DNA of 64,000 nt from a virus. The notes under the pieces were generated by a model. The model had not been told where the DNA came from. It ran no database searches and saw only the letters and a list, made by a program, of their open reading frames with translations. The DNA lies in IMG/VR virus record IMGVR_UViG_3300042870_001427, positions 36,147 through 100,146 of that record; one strand, 5' to 3'. The stretch's first letter is position 1, and the number at the start of each line of letters is the position of its first letter. Shown one piece after another: positions 55,254 to 64,000 of the stretch. The translations under genes were made by a program, and so were the position numbers.

Positions 55254-57230
55254 ATGAAAACATTTGTTATAAATTTAGAATCGCGTAAAGATAGATTAGA
55301 TAAGCTGGCCGCCCAACTAGACGAACACGGGTTCGAATGGGAAAGATTTCCAGCAATAAACGGATATAAACTTACATACGGCCAGGTGCGGGATATGGGT
55401 TATGATATTTGTAAGGAGTGGGTTGACCCTCTCTTAAACAGACGCATGACCATGACCGAGATAGCGTGTGCTATCTCTCATATGAAACTGTGGGAAAAAT
55501 GTGTCGAGTTAAACGAACCTATTCTCATACTTGAAGATGACGTTGTGTATATACCCGACAGTAATTTTAGTTTAGAGCATGCTAATGGCTTGTTAAGAAG
55601 TTTTGATATGGTATACTTGGACCATAGAGAAATGATGGAGCATAAGAAAGTCATTCTCTCCGATCTATCCATTCCACATTATCCCTATCTTTGTTCATCA
55701 TATGTTATAAGCCCCGGTGGTGCCTTGAAGTTACTTGAATCTAGATTTAAAGAACTCTTAATCCCGGTAGACGAATTTATTCCAATGATGTTAGGGGTGG
55801 ATCATACAAAAAGTACATTAGCCACTACCCCAGAGGTTAAGTATACTATGGTTCAAGCCCAGTCTCATTATTTGGGTATTGGGTTCTTTAAAGCAATTGC
55901 CTATGAAGATAATAAACCTTTTATGCAAGTATCAAGACAGGTCTTAGGATCTGACATTGAATCGGGTAAGGTGCTCAATTCAAGCCTCCATGCACTTACT
56001 GTTGCCACTGATGAGAATAAATCCTACATGCTTAAGGAGTCAGCCGGTAAGTTTAACATCAACGTCTCTAATTTAGGACGAGGAGTTGAATGGGTTGATG
56101 GTGATATGACTGGTATGGGCGGTGGTCAGAAGTTAAAGCTAGTTAAAAAGTATCTTGAAGAAGTTGAAGACGAGAGTCTAGTATTGTTCTTAGACGGGTA
56201 TGATGTATTCATTAATGACGATTTAAATACTATTGTAAATAGATTCAGATCTTTTAATTGTGATGTACTGTTTGCAGCAGAAAAAACATGCTGGCCAGAC
56301 AAGAATATTTCACATAATTTCCCAGAATCAACTACTCCGTATCGATATCTTAACAGCGGGTTATACATTGGTTATGCATGGGCTATCAAAGAACTGCTGG
56401 TAGGTGATCCTGGGGTTGACGACCAATTCTATCTTCAGAATAAATTTATCGAACAGTATCATTTTAAGAAAAAAATCAATATTAAATTAGACTACGAAAA
56501 CTATATCTTTCAATGCGTGGCTGGGGCTGAAGAAGATATTGAAGTAATGGTCAACCAGAAGTACAAACAGCTTTACAACAATAAGACCAATGTATGTCCT
56601 TGTATACTTCATGGTAATGGCGGAGAGGCACAAAAGACCTTTCTTAAGAACACCTATCGTTCATTATTTGTTAAACAGCTAGAATTTGATACTACAGTAC
56701 CATTAGAAAAACTAGGTGATGAGATACTAGGATTCTCGTTTCTTACTAAAGCCGATTGCGATTATCTGATTAAGAGAGCAGAAGAAACTGGTGTATGGAA
56801 AACTATGCCTGGTGATAAGTTCCCTGGACAAGAGGCAAGAATTAAGGATATCGATCCTTCCCTCTTCATGGAGATATCTGATAAGTTTATGAAATGGGTA
56901 GTACCACAGGCTGAAGCACATTGGTTTCCTCTAAGTGTATACGGAATCAGAGATATGTTTATCATTAAATACTCAACTGATACCCAAGATAGTCTACCGT
57001 GTCACCATGATGCATCTTTAATTACTGGTTCAATTAAGTTGAATGAAGATTACGAAGGCGGTGAACTGGTGTTTAATAGACAGAGGTTTTCTAATATGGG
57101 AATGCAGGCAGGAGAGGTCATTGTATGGCCAGGCCAGGTTACCCATGGCCATGAGTCGTTGAAACTAACTTCAGGCACAAAATACAGCCTCACTATCTGG
57201 ACCTCTCGCTACAAAGGCGATATCAATTAA
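55254..57230 (+). CDS. Tri-domain collagen-type lysyl hydroxylase and glycosyltransferase
   Basis: A 658-residue fusion. Residues 1-210: GT25 glycosyltransferase (FVINLESRKDRLDKL, EIACAISHMKLWEK, ILEDDVVY near 94). Residues about 245-470: glycosyltransferase domain like the one in animal procollagen lysyl hydroxylases (GGGQKLKLVKKYL, LFLDGYDVFI near 312, CWPDKNISHNFPE, YLNSGLYIGY, VDDQFYLQ, CILHGNGG). Residues about 485-655: 2OG-Fe(II) lysyl hydroxylase (FSFLTKADCDYLI, CHHDASLITGSIKLN near 583, YEGGELVF, PGQVTHGHESL near 628, SGTKYSLTIW). In animals these activities hydroxylate Lys in Gly-X-Lys and add Gal and Glc. The likely target is the Gly-X-Lys fibre at 50998. Confidence 0.85.
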   Translation: MKTFVINLESRKDRLDKLAAQLDEHGFEWERFPAINGYKLTYGQVRDMGYDICKEWVDPLLNRRMTMTEIACAISHMKLWEKCVELNEPILILEDDVVYIPDSNFSLEHANGLLRSFDMVYLDHREMMEHKKVILSDLSIPHYPYLCSSYVISPGGALKLLESRFKELLIPVDEFIPMMLGVDHTKSTLATTPEVKYTMVQAQSHYLGIGFFKAIAYEDNKPFMQVSRQVLGSDIESGKVLNSSLHALTVATDENKSYMLKESAGKFNINVSNLGRGVEWVDGDMTGMGGGQKLKLVKKYLEEVEDESLVLFLDGYDVFINDDLNTIVNRFRSFNCDVLFAAEKTCWPDKNISHNFPESTTPYRYLNSGLYIGYAWAIKELLVGDPGVDDQFYLQNKFIEQYHFKKKINIKLDYENYIFQCVAGAEEDIEVMVNQKYKQLYNNKTNVCPCILHGNGGEAQKTFLKNTYRSLFVKQLEFDTTVPLEKLGDEILGFSFLTKADCDYLIKRAEETGVWKTMPGDKFPGQEARIKDIDPSLFMEISDKFMKWVVPQAEAHWFPLSVYGIRDMFIIKYSTDTQDSLPCHHDASLITGSIKLNEDYEGGELVFNRQRFSNMGMQAGEVIVWPGQVTHGHESLKLTSGTKYSLTIWTSRYKGDIN

Positions 57231-57240
57231 TTTTGGGTAA

Positions 57241-57248
57241 TATAAATA
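57241..57248 (+). promoter_or_regulatory. T4-type late promoter
   Basis: TATAAATA (57241-57248), 25 bases before the gene at 57273. Confidence 0.7.
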
Positions 57249-57272
57249 AGACTATATAACCTTGGAAATTAG

Positions 57273-57602
57273 ATGGCAACAAAAGCAAATTTAGTTATCG
57301 ATCAAGGCGCCACCTGGAATAGTACCGTTACGTTGACAGACCCTGACGGTAACTATATTGATTTATCAAGTTATACCGGTGCCGCTCAAATGCGCAAGCA
57401 CTACACCTCCTCTACTGCAACTGCGTTTACAGTACAGCTGGGTGGGGCTAACGGTACCATTACATTATCTCTATCAGCAAACGCAACAGGCAACGTATCT
57501 GCCGGTCGTTATCTTTATGATGTAGAACTCACCGATTCGTCGGGCACTATTTCTCGAGTTTTTGAAGGATCAGTTACAGTCAATCCAAACGTTACGAGAT
57601 AA
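57273..57602 (+). CDS. Small Ig-like virion protein
   Basis: A 109-residue beta-sandwich-like protein: TWNSTVTLTDPDGNYIDLSSYTGAAQMRKHYTSS, TITLSLSANATGNVSAGRYLYDVELTD. This pattern is frequent beside fibre genes in T4-like cyanophages and other phages and is likely structural (Ig-like or BppU-like). Confidence 0.7.
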   Translation: MATKANLVIDQGATWNSTVTLTDPDGNYIDLSSYTGAAQMRKHYTSSTATAFTVQLGGANGTITLSLSANATGNVSAGRYLYDVELTDSSGTISRVFEGSVTVNPNVTR

Positions 57603-57605
57603 TAA

Positions 57606-57944
57606 ATGGCAACGTCCTTAGCACAAGTTATCACGATTAATAAGCGTGATACCGTTCTTACCTCAGATGCGCCATTTACACTTAAATCGGCAGTATATGA
57701 CTTCAGCCGTTTAAGTAAACTACTGGACGTTAATGTTACCGAATCTCCAAATAACGCAATATTTGTGTATAATGAGGCATCCGGACAGTGGGAAGATCAT
57801 ACAGTAAGTGGAACCACGAGTGAGGTGCAAGTTTCCTTTGCAAATAACAATCTAACCATTGGATTACCCGATAGCGTCATCGTCACCGACGCATTCTCGT
57901 CAAATACCATATCATTCAACAATATGGATCTGGGTACCTACTAA
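57606..57944 (+). CDS. Small virion-type protein of unknown function
   Basis: A 112-residue protein, beta-rich, with LNVTESPNNAIFVYNEASGQWEDHTV, a segment resembling the fibre N-terminal modules of neighbouring genes. Three bases after the preceding stop, so the same transcript. Probably a fibre accessory or connector. Confidence 0.6.
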   Translation: MATSLAQVITINKRDTVLTSDAPFTLKSAVYDFSRLSKLLDVNVTESPNNAIFVYNEASGQWEDHTVSGTTSEVQVSFANNNLTIGLPDSVIVTDAFSSNTISFNNMDLGTY

Positions 57945-57947
57945 GTC

Positions 57948-57998
57948 GATTTTACTTACTACCTAAATAGATGGTCTTACATAAGACCTAGTAAAATC
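57948..57998 (+). promoter_or_regulatory. Nested hairpin in the leader of the giant fibre gene
   Basis: GATTTTACT (57948-57956) pairs with AGTAAAATC (57990-57998), enclosing GGTCTT/AAGACC with a 4-base loop. CCTAAATA (57962-57969) inside it is a weak late-promoter match. The structure ends 17 bases before the ATG of the 1212-residue fibre. Confidence 0.5.
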
Positions 57999-58015
57999 CT
58001 ATATAGGGTGCTTTA

Positions 58016-61000
58016 ATGGCAAACACAAAAGTATTACAAATCAAGCGCACGACTGTGAGCGGGCGCACGCCCAATGTCACCAGTAGTGCAAACAGCACTT
58101 ATATCTACCCCGGTGAACTAGCGGTCAACCTAACCGATAAGAAGCTATACACCTCCAACGGGTCGGCTTTAGTTGAGTTTGGTACTAATCTTACATCTCT
58201 TTCCATCAACTCCAACCTAGACGTTTCTGGTAACGTAGTAATAGGTGGAGATCTTACGGTTTCTGGTAATGTAACATACATTAACTCCCAGACCTTAAAC
58301 ATCGGCGATAACATATTCGTTCTGAATGCCGATGTAACTGGTGCACCTTCTGAGAACTCCGGCATGGAGATCAACAGGGGTACTTTTGCCAACGTTCAGT
58401 TCCTATGGAATGAGACTGATTCTAGATGGACCACTAATACCTCTACCTTACACGTTGGTAATACTCTGGTAGTTGCCAATAACACCACTATTACTGGTAC
58501 TGCTAACGTATCAACATCGATAAACGTAGGTGCCAATGTAAATTTAAGCACCAGTTCGATCAACGTTGGCAACTCAACTGTCAATACGTTTATAAACAAT
58601 ATTGCAGTTAATTCAAATACCGTTAATGCAGCCAGTGCAGTTAACGTAGGTGCTAATGTTAACTTAAGCACCAGTCAAATTAACGTAGGTAATAGCACTA
58701 CCAATTCTGTATTAAATAGTACATCCATTACCATTGGCAATACCGTAGTTAATACGACTACAATTGCTATCAGTACAAACGTAGTTTCTAATACTACGGC
58801 GTTAAAGATCGGTAACACAACCGTTAATGCGGTTATCAATAGCACATCTATCGTAATTGGTAATACTGTTGCCAATACAACAGCTATGGCCGTTGGTGCC
58901 AACGTAATTGCAAATACGACTGCATTTAGGGTAGGTAACAGTACTGTAAATTCTTACTTTACATCTAGTCAGTTAAATGTTGGCGCAAACGTTGTACTTA
59001 CTACATCTAATATCACTGTAGGTAATTCAACTGTTAATCTGGCTGTTAACTCCACATCATTCAGCACTGCCGGTGTTATATCTTCTGGAAACGTCAGTAT
59101 AACCGGTACAGCAAACGTATCTGTTGCATTAAACGTTGGTGCAAACGTTAATGCTAATACAACAGCTATTAAGGTTGGTAATACCACTGTTAATGCCGTA
59201 TTGAATCAATCATCACTAACTATTGGTAATACGGTTGCTAACACAACAGGATTATACGTAGGTGCTAACATTTATGCCAATATGACGTCAGTCTTCATTG
59301 GCAACTCAACTGTTAATACTGTTATCAGTAGTGATTCTATCATAATTGGTAACACAGTATCTAATACTACTGTTATTACCATTGGTGCTAATTCTTACAT
59401 TAATACCACAGCACATTTTGTAGGTAATAGCACAGTAAATTCTGCTATTACTTCGTCTTCTATCTTTACCAGCGGTACAATTGCCAGCGGTAATACTACA
59501 GTTACTGGTACGGCAAACGTAACTACAGCAATCAACGTCGGTGCGAACGTCAACCTAGGTACTACCTATATCGATGTTGGTAACAGCACAGTTAATACCA
59601 CCATTACTAATATAACAGTTAGCACCAATACTGTTAATGCAATCAGTGATGTAAATATTGGTGCTAACGTTAATTTAACTACTACTAGTTTTAATGTTGG
59701 TAATAGTACAGTAAATACCAGTATTATTAATTCCGGGGTAACATCTGGTAATGTATTTGTTGGAACAAGTACAACCAATACAGTCATTACACCTACAAGT
59801 ATTACAACAGGTAATACAACAGTCAATACTGTAATAAATTCAACTACTGTCAGTACCAATACTGTAAATGCTAACAGTGCATTGAATGTAGGATCAAATG
59901 TTAATTTAACTACCACCTACGTCAATGTTGGTAATAGTACCGTTAACACATACATTAATTCTACCAGTATAAGTGTACTGACATTAAGTGGTGGTAACGG
60001 TAGTTTCAGTGGTGTTATGTCCATGGGCAACACCAACATTATTGGTACGGCAAATATCAGTGCCAATTTAACTGCCAATAACGTTCGTACATACGGTAGC
60101 GTTCAGATTGACGGCGATCTTGTAGTCGGCGGCAATACAATCACACTTAACGTAACCAATTTGTCACTTGAAGATAGCATGATCTATCTTAATGCCAATA
60201 GCTCGGTAAGTAATCCCGATATTGGATTTGCTGGTAACTATAATGATGGTACGTATCACCATGCAGGTTTCTTTAGAGATGCAACCGATGGTGTATTCAA
60301 GGTATTTGATAACTATTTACCTGAACCGGACGATAGCCCTTTCATCGATACGGCTAATAATACATTTCGTATTGCAGACTTCCAAGCCAATAATACCACG
60401 CTTGGTTCTCTAGTTGTAACTAATATTTCCTATCTTGGCGGGGCGGCAGGGGCCGAGAGTCTAAAGGTAGCCAAAGTAACTTCTGCTATTAATAGTGTAG
60501 AGATTGGTGGTGGAGCAACCGGGGTAAGCCCATACATTTACGCCGCCGGCTCTGAAAGCAACCCACTCAAGGTCAGTGGTAAGGGTAACTTTGGGGTATC
60601 GTTCTTCTCTGGTGCCGGTGCTACTAAACAGTTTGATATTACCCATACCTCTACCGCCGTTAACTACTTACAAGTTACCGGTGCTATATCTACTTCTGGT
60701 CCTATTATTTCAGCCCAGGGTAGTGATACCAACGTTGATCTAAACGTAGTTGCCAAAGGTACTGGGGTAATTAACCTCAAGACCGACAACGGCCTTATTA
60801 CTAGAATAACTGATAACAGCCAGACCAGTATAGTTAACTACCTGGTTATGACGGGTGCAAACACCACCACGTCCCCTAAGCTATCAACTGCAGGTGCTGA
60901 TACCAATATTGGATTACAAGTAGCCACTAAAGGTACTGGATCAATTCAGTTCTATTCTAACAACGATGTAGAACAGGTTAGAATAACTCATACATCTACA

Positions 61001-61654
61001 GCTGTTAACTATCTAAGTCTAACAGGTGCAGTAACTACTTCTGGACCTATCATCTCCTCACAAGGTTATGATACACACATTCCGTTAAATCTATACACAA
61101 AGGGAAGTGAGGCGTTTCACTTCTACACTAACAACGGTGCCCATAGACAGTTTAAATTAGCCCATACTAGTTCGGCTGTTAACTATCTAGAGGCTACAGG
61201 TGGCGCAACTGGTACTGCACCTTCCTTAGTAGTAGGATCAGGAAGTTCGGATACCAATGTTGACTTTACATTATCGGCAAAAGGAACTGGGGTAGTTCAT
61301 TCTACTACACCTCTACAAGTTCAAACCGATACTGTTGTTACTACTAAGACCTTAACTACAACTGCAACCACAGCCGATCAGGTGATTGGCGCATTTGCAG
61401 GTGCAACCTTCCGCTCGGCCGAGTTCGTCATTCAGGCCATAGATGCGACAGGAACTAAATACCAGAAGACTAAAATATTAGCTATACATAATGGTTCTAC
61501 TGCCGACTATACAGAATACGGTAACGTCAACATTGGAGGTGATTGTGGAACATTTGGGATAACTTACTCCGGGGGTAATCTAAACCTAACAGTAACACCG
61601 GCTACAACTAACTCTACTGTTTTCAAAGCAATATGCTTATTGACTAAAGTATAA
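58016..61654 (+). CDS. Giant tail fibre with NVGNSTVN repeats
   Basis: A 1212-residue fibre. After an N-terminal attachment region (FVLNADVTGAPSENSGMEINRGTFANVQFLWNE), residues about 150-660 consist of roughly thirty imperfect 18-25-residue repeats around V-G-N-S-T-V-N and V-G-A-N-V-N-L, probably a beta-helix or triple-beta fibre. Residues about 690-780 (DSMIYLNANSS...DIGFAGNYNDGTYHHAGFFRD) and a repeated ITHTSTAVNYL module follow, ending with a globular tip. Likely long tail fibre. Confidence 0.78.
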   Translation: MANTKVLQIKRTTVSGRTPNVTSSANSTYIYPGELAVNLTDKKLYTSNGSALVEFGTNLTSLSINSNLDVSGNVVIGGDLTVSGNVTYINSQTLNIGDNIFVLNADVTGAPSENSGMEINRGTFANVQFLWNETDSRWTTNTSTLHVGNTLVVANNTTITGTANVSTSINVGANVNLSTSSINVGNSTVNTFINNIAVNSNTVNAASAVNVGANVNLSTSQINVGNSTTNSVLNSTSITIGNTVVNTTTIAISTNVVSNTTALKIGNTTVNAVINSTSIVIGNTVANTTAMAVGANVIANTTAFRVGNSTVNSYFTSSQLNVGANVVLTTSNITVGNSTVNLAVNSTSFSTAGVISSGNVSITGTANVSVALNVGANVNANTTAIKVGNTTVNAVLNQSSLTIGNTVANTTGLYVGANIYANMTSVFIGNSTVNTVISSDSIIIGNTVSNTTVITIGANSYINTTAHFVGNSTVNSAITSSSIFTSGTIASGNTTVTGTANVTTAINVGANVNLGTTYIDVGNSTVNTTITNITVSTNTVNAISDVNIGANVNLTTTSFNVGNSTVNTSIINSGVTSGNVFVGTSTTNTVITPTSITTGNTTVNTVINSTTVSTNTVNANSALNVGSNVNLTTTYVNVGNSTVNTYINSTSISVLTLSGGNGSFSGVMSMGNTNIIGTANISANLTANNVRTYGSVQIDGDLVVGGNTITLNVTNLSLEDSMIYLNANSSVSNPDIGFAGNYNDGTYHHAGFFRDATDGVFKVFDNYLPEPDDSPFIDTANNTFRIADFQANNTTLGSLVVTNISYLGGAAGAESLKVAKVTSAINSVEIGGGATGVSPYIYAAGSESNPLKVSGKGNFGVSFFSGAGATKQFDITHTSTAVNYLQVTGAISTSGPIISAQGSDTNVDLNVVAKGTGVINLKTDNGLITRITDNSQTSIVNYLVMTGANTTTSPKLSTAGADTNIGLQVATKGTGSIQFYSNNDVEQVRITHTSTAVNYLSLTGAVTTSGPIISSQGYDTHIPLNLYTKGSEAFHFYTNNGAHRQFKLAHTSSAVNYLEATGGATGTAPSLVVGSGSSDTNVDFTLSAKGTGVVHSTTPLQVQTDTVVTTKTLTTTATTADQVIGAFAGATFRSAEFVIQAIDATGTKYQKTKILAIHNGSTADYTEYGNVNIGGDCGTFGITYSGGNLNLTVTPATTNSTVFKAICLLTKV

Positions 61655-63990
61655 TAACAATTCGGCCGCAAGGCCTAGGGGAAATGGGAACCTAGATGGC
61701 AACAAAGTTTAACGCAAGGCTTGGCCTTTCCGTTGGATCAGCACCAGTCAGTATACTGGATGCAAACGGCAATATAACTGCAAATACATTAGCTGTAGGT
61801 AATACTACTATTACCGGCACGGCTAATGCATCGTCAGATATTAACGTTGGTGCAAATGTTAATCTAACCACAACAAGTATTAACGTAGGTAACTCTACTG
61901 TTAATACCTCTCTCACTTCCACCACCCTTCATACTGATGGCGTCCTGGATGCCGGTAATACCTTTATCGATGGTACAGCAAACGTAGTAGTCGCAGTCAA
62001 TGTTGGTGCAAACGTAAATTTAGATACAAGTAAGATTAACGTAGGTAATAGTACCGTTAACTCTACTATCACGTCTACCAACATTCATACAGCCGGTACT
62101 ATCGATGGCGGTAATACGTTTATCACCGGTACAGCAAATGTATCATCTGATATCAATGTTGGCGCAAATGTCAATTTAACAACCAATAAAGTCAATGTCG
62201 GTAATAGTACGGTTAATTCTACTATTACTTCTACCAACATTCATACTGCCGGTACCATTGACGGCGGTAATACAGACATTACAGGTACAGCTAACGTATC
62301 GACAGCCTTAAATGTAGGTGGTAATGTTAACCTGAGCACCACCACCATTAAGGTTGGTAACAGCACGGTTAACTCTAGTATTAATTCTGCCTCTATTTTT
62401 ACCAGTGGTACAATTGTTGGCGGTAATACAACCATAAACGGGTTTGCAAACGTAACCGGTAATGCCAATATTTCTGGTAATGTGGTAATCGGTGGTACGG
62501 CTACCATTACTGGTAACTTGACCGTTCAAGGCACCACCACATTCATTAATGCAACAAGTTTAAACATTGGTGATAATATTATCACCCTTAACGCCGATCT
62601 TCCTAATATCATTGGCCCAACAGAGAGTGCCGGGTTTGAGGTTAACAGGGGTAGTTCGGCTAATGTAAGTGTATTGTGGGACGAGACTGCCGATGCCTTT
62701 ACAATGGATGTTGGCAATCAAGATACAGTCAGACTAAAGTTAAATTCTAATACCTATGTAAGAGTAACTGATATATCACCTACAGGTTTACTAGAACAAT
62801 GGGGTGACACCACCAGTAACAGTGCATTCATGGCAATTGAAATTGCCGGTGGCCAGAATACTATTAAGAGTCAAGGAAGAGCCTTTAACATATCTAATGG
62901 CTCTTATAATGCACTGACCGTTGCCTCAAATGGCAATGTGGGTATTAGTAACACAACCCCAGGTCATACATTAACAGTTACAGGCATTTCTAAAGTTGTT
63001 GGTAATAATGACGTAACTGATCATGTGAACGTAGGTGCAAACGTTCAGTTAAGCACATCTAGATTACTAATTGGTAACAGTTCAGTTAATACCTCTATTG
63101 AATCATACGAGATAGTTACATCAGGTGTTATCAATAGTGGTAATACAACAGTAACTGGTACCTCTAACATCTCGGTTGGAATTAATGTAGGATCTAATCT
63201 TAACATTAATACAACAAGTATCAACATTGGTAATAGTACTGTAAACTCGTTTATTAATTCTACATCTATTCATACCGATGGCGGTCTGACTGTAGAAGGT
63301 AACACTAATATTTTCGGCTCAGCTAACGTTGCAACCACTATAAATGTTGGTGCTAATGTTAACCTGAGCTCTACTTCTATAAACGTAGGTAACAGTACAG
63401 TTAATTCTAGTGTTAATTCAACTGCGTTATTTACAAGCGGTACAATTACCTCAGGTAATACCTTCTCTAGTACATCTAATGTATCAGTAGAAGTGAACGT
63501 AGGCCAAAATGCCCACCTGACCACTACGACTCTTTACATTGGTAATACATCTGTAAACTCTAGCCTTAATTCGACTGCAGTATTTACCAGCGGTACAATT
63601 ACAAGCGGTAATACCAATGTTACCGGTACATCAAACGTTACTGTTGGTGTTAATGTTGGGTCAAATGTTACGTTAGATACCGGTAAACTGTTCATTGGTA
63701 ACAGTACTGTCAATACCGCTCTTACCTCCAATTCTATATTCACAAGTGGTACTATAACAGGCGGTAACACGTTTATAACCGGGGTAGCCAATGTCACAAT
63801 AGGTATAAACGTTGGTGATGATATCAACGTGAATACCACTCAGATCTACATTGGTAACACTACTAATAATACAGACATTACTTCAACCTTACTAGCAACT
63901 AGTAACGTTGCAGCCAGACAGATCGTTACTGTAGGTTCAAATGTAAGTATCGATACCAGTAAGATAAGCATTGGTAATTCAACAGTTAAC
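58500..63990 (+). repeat. Shared fibre repeat family across two adjacent genes
   Basis: Degenerate tandem units encoding V-G-N-(S/T)-T-V-N spaced by 20-40 residues occur in both the 58016 gene (58500-59990) and the 61696 gene (61800-63990), with a third, weaker set in the 49571 gene. They suggest duplication of fibre genes and provide scope for recombination and fibre-length change. Confidence 0.75.
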
Positions 63991-64000
63991 TCTGTTCTTA
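61696..64000 (+). CDS. Giant tail fibre, 3' end outside the window
   Basis: Open from ATG 61696 to the window edge (768 codons so far). Begins MATKFNARLGLSVGSAPVSI, then repeats of GTANVSSDINVGANVNL and INVGNSTVNSTIT like the previous fibre; the segment at about 62560-62700 encodes NIGDNIITLNADLPNIIGPTE and VNRGSSANVSVLWDE, matching the attachment module seen at 58016 and 50998. A paralogue of the upstream fibre, separated by a GGCC-GCAA-GGCC hairpin. Confidence 0.8.
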   Translation, partial: MATKFNARLGLSVGSAPVSILDANGNITANTLAVGNTTITGTANASSDINVGANVNLTTTSINVGNSTVNTSLTSTTLHTDGVLDAGNTFIDGTANVVVAVNVGANVNLDTSKINVGNSTVNSTITSTNIHTAGTIDGGNTFITGTANVSSDINVGANVNLTTNKVNVGNSTVNSTITSTNIHTAGTIDGGNTDITGTANVSTALNVGGNVNLSTTTIKVGNSTVNSSINSASIFTSGTIVGGNTTINGFANVTGNANISGNVVIGGTATITGNLTVQGTTTFINATSLNIGDNIITLNADLPNIIGPTESAGFEVNRGSSANVSVLWDETADAFTMDVGNQDTVRLKLNSNTYVRVTDISPTGLLEQWGDTTSNSAFMAIEIAGGQNTIKSQGRAFNISNGSYNALTVASNGNVGISNTTPGHTLTVTGISKVVGNNDVTDHVNVGANVQLSTSRLLIGNSSVNTSIESYEIVTSGVINSGNTTVTGTSNISVGINVGSNLNINTTSINIGNSTVNSFINSTSIHTDGGLTVEGNTNIFGSANVATTINVGANVNLSSTSINVGNSTVNSSVNSTALFTSGTITSGNTFSSTSNVSVEVNVGQNAHLTTTTLYIGNTSVNSSLNSTAVFTSGTITSGNTNVTGTSNVTVGVNVGSNVTLDTGKLFIGNSTVNTALTSNSIFTSGTITGGNTFITGVANVTIGINVGDDINVNTTQIYIGNTTNNTDITSTLLATSNVAARQIVTVGSNVSIDTSKISIGNSTVNSVL

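Overview
The window is about 64 kb of a T4-like contractile-tailed (myovirus-type) phage genome. Evidence: T4 replication and recombination functions (RNase H, gp59-like helicase loader, gp32-like ssDNA-binding protein, PhoH, gp33-like late-transcription factor), a near-complete baseplate set in T4/cyanophage-like order (gp4, gp54, gp26/gp51-like, gp48, gp53, gp27, gp5, gp25, gp6, gp7, gp8, gp10-like), and T4-type late promoters (TATAAATA). Strong sigma70-type promoters, all with 17-bp spacers, and heptose/LPS-type sugar genes point to a Gram-negative host. The two-piece tmRNA resembles proteobacterial permuted tmRNAs, which favours an alpha- or betaproteobacterial host; this is inference.

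Layout. 0-8.8 kb: small early genes, a sugar cassette (nucleotidyltransferase, GalE-like epimerase, glycosyltransferase, GHMP heptose kinase, GmhA-like isomerase), then RNase H, PhoH and a PD-(D/E)XK nuclease. 8.8-17.8 kb: a very large RNA island. Together with one tRNA at 254, I count 30 tRNAs that cover all 20 amino acids, interleaved with structured non-tRNA elements and a Ro60-like (TROVE/DUF2828-type, vWA) protein. 17.8-23.7 kb: small genes, a DUF932 protein, a phage-encoded circularly permuted tmRNA with a small ORF in its intervening segment, an outer-membrane barrel protein, lysis genes, gp33-like, gp59-like. 23.7-30.8 kb: gp32, then a minus-strand block of hub/tail proteins including a GH19 tail muralytic enzyme. 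30.8-64 kb: plus-strand baseplate and fibre genes, a collagen-like fibre, a tri-domain hydroxylysine-forming/glycosylating enzyme, and two giant repeat fibres, the last cut by the window end.

The most unusual material is in the RNA island. Eight short elements (called E1-E8 here) share a 7-bp stem whose sequence changes with full compensatory covariation, the conserved motif CAGCAA just inside the stem and GTTG just outside it. One (E6) encloses a circularly permuted tRNA-like fold (T-arm, capped acceptor stem, D-arm); another (E3) encloses a tRNA-Arg-like body without a proper acceptor. Five of them lie in one promoter-led unit that runs directly into the Ro60-like gene. In known bacteria Ro60 partners with tRNA-mimicking Y RNAs, so I propose a phage Ro/Y-RNA-type ribonucleoprotein with a multi-copy RNA family. 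A second family (S1-S4) has 18-19-bp stems, three of which start at the CCA end of the preceding tRNA.

A second notable system is the fibre at 50998-52938, with Gly-X-Lys collagen tracts, close to a 658-residue enzyme resembling eukaryotic procollagen lysyl hydroxylase/glucosyltransferase fused to a GT25 glycosyltransferase, with a thioredoxin-like CxxC protein between them. All functional calls come from reading sequence and remembered family motifs; no database search was run.
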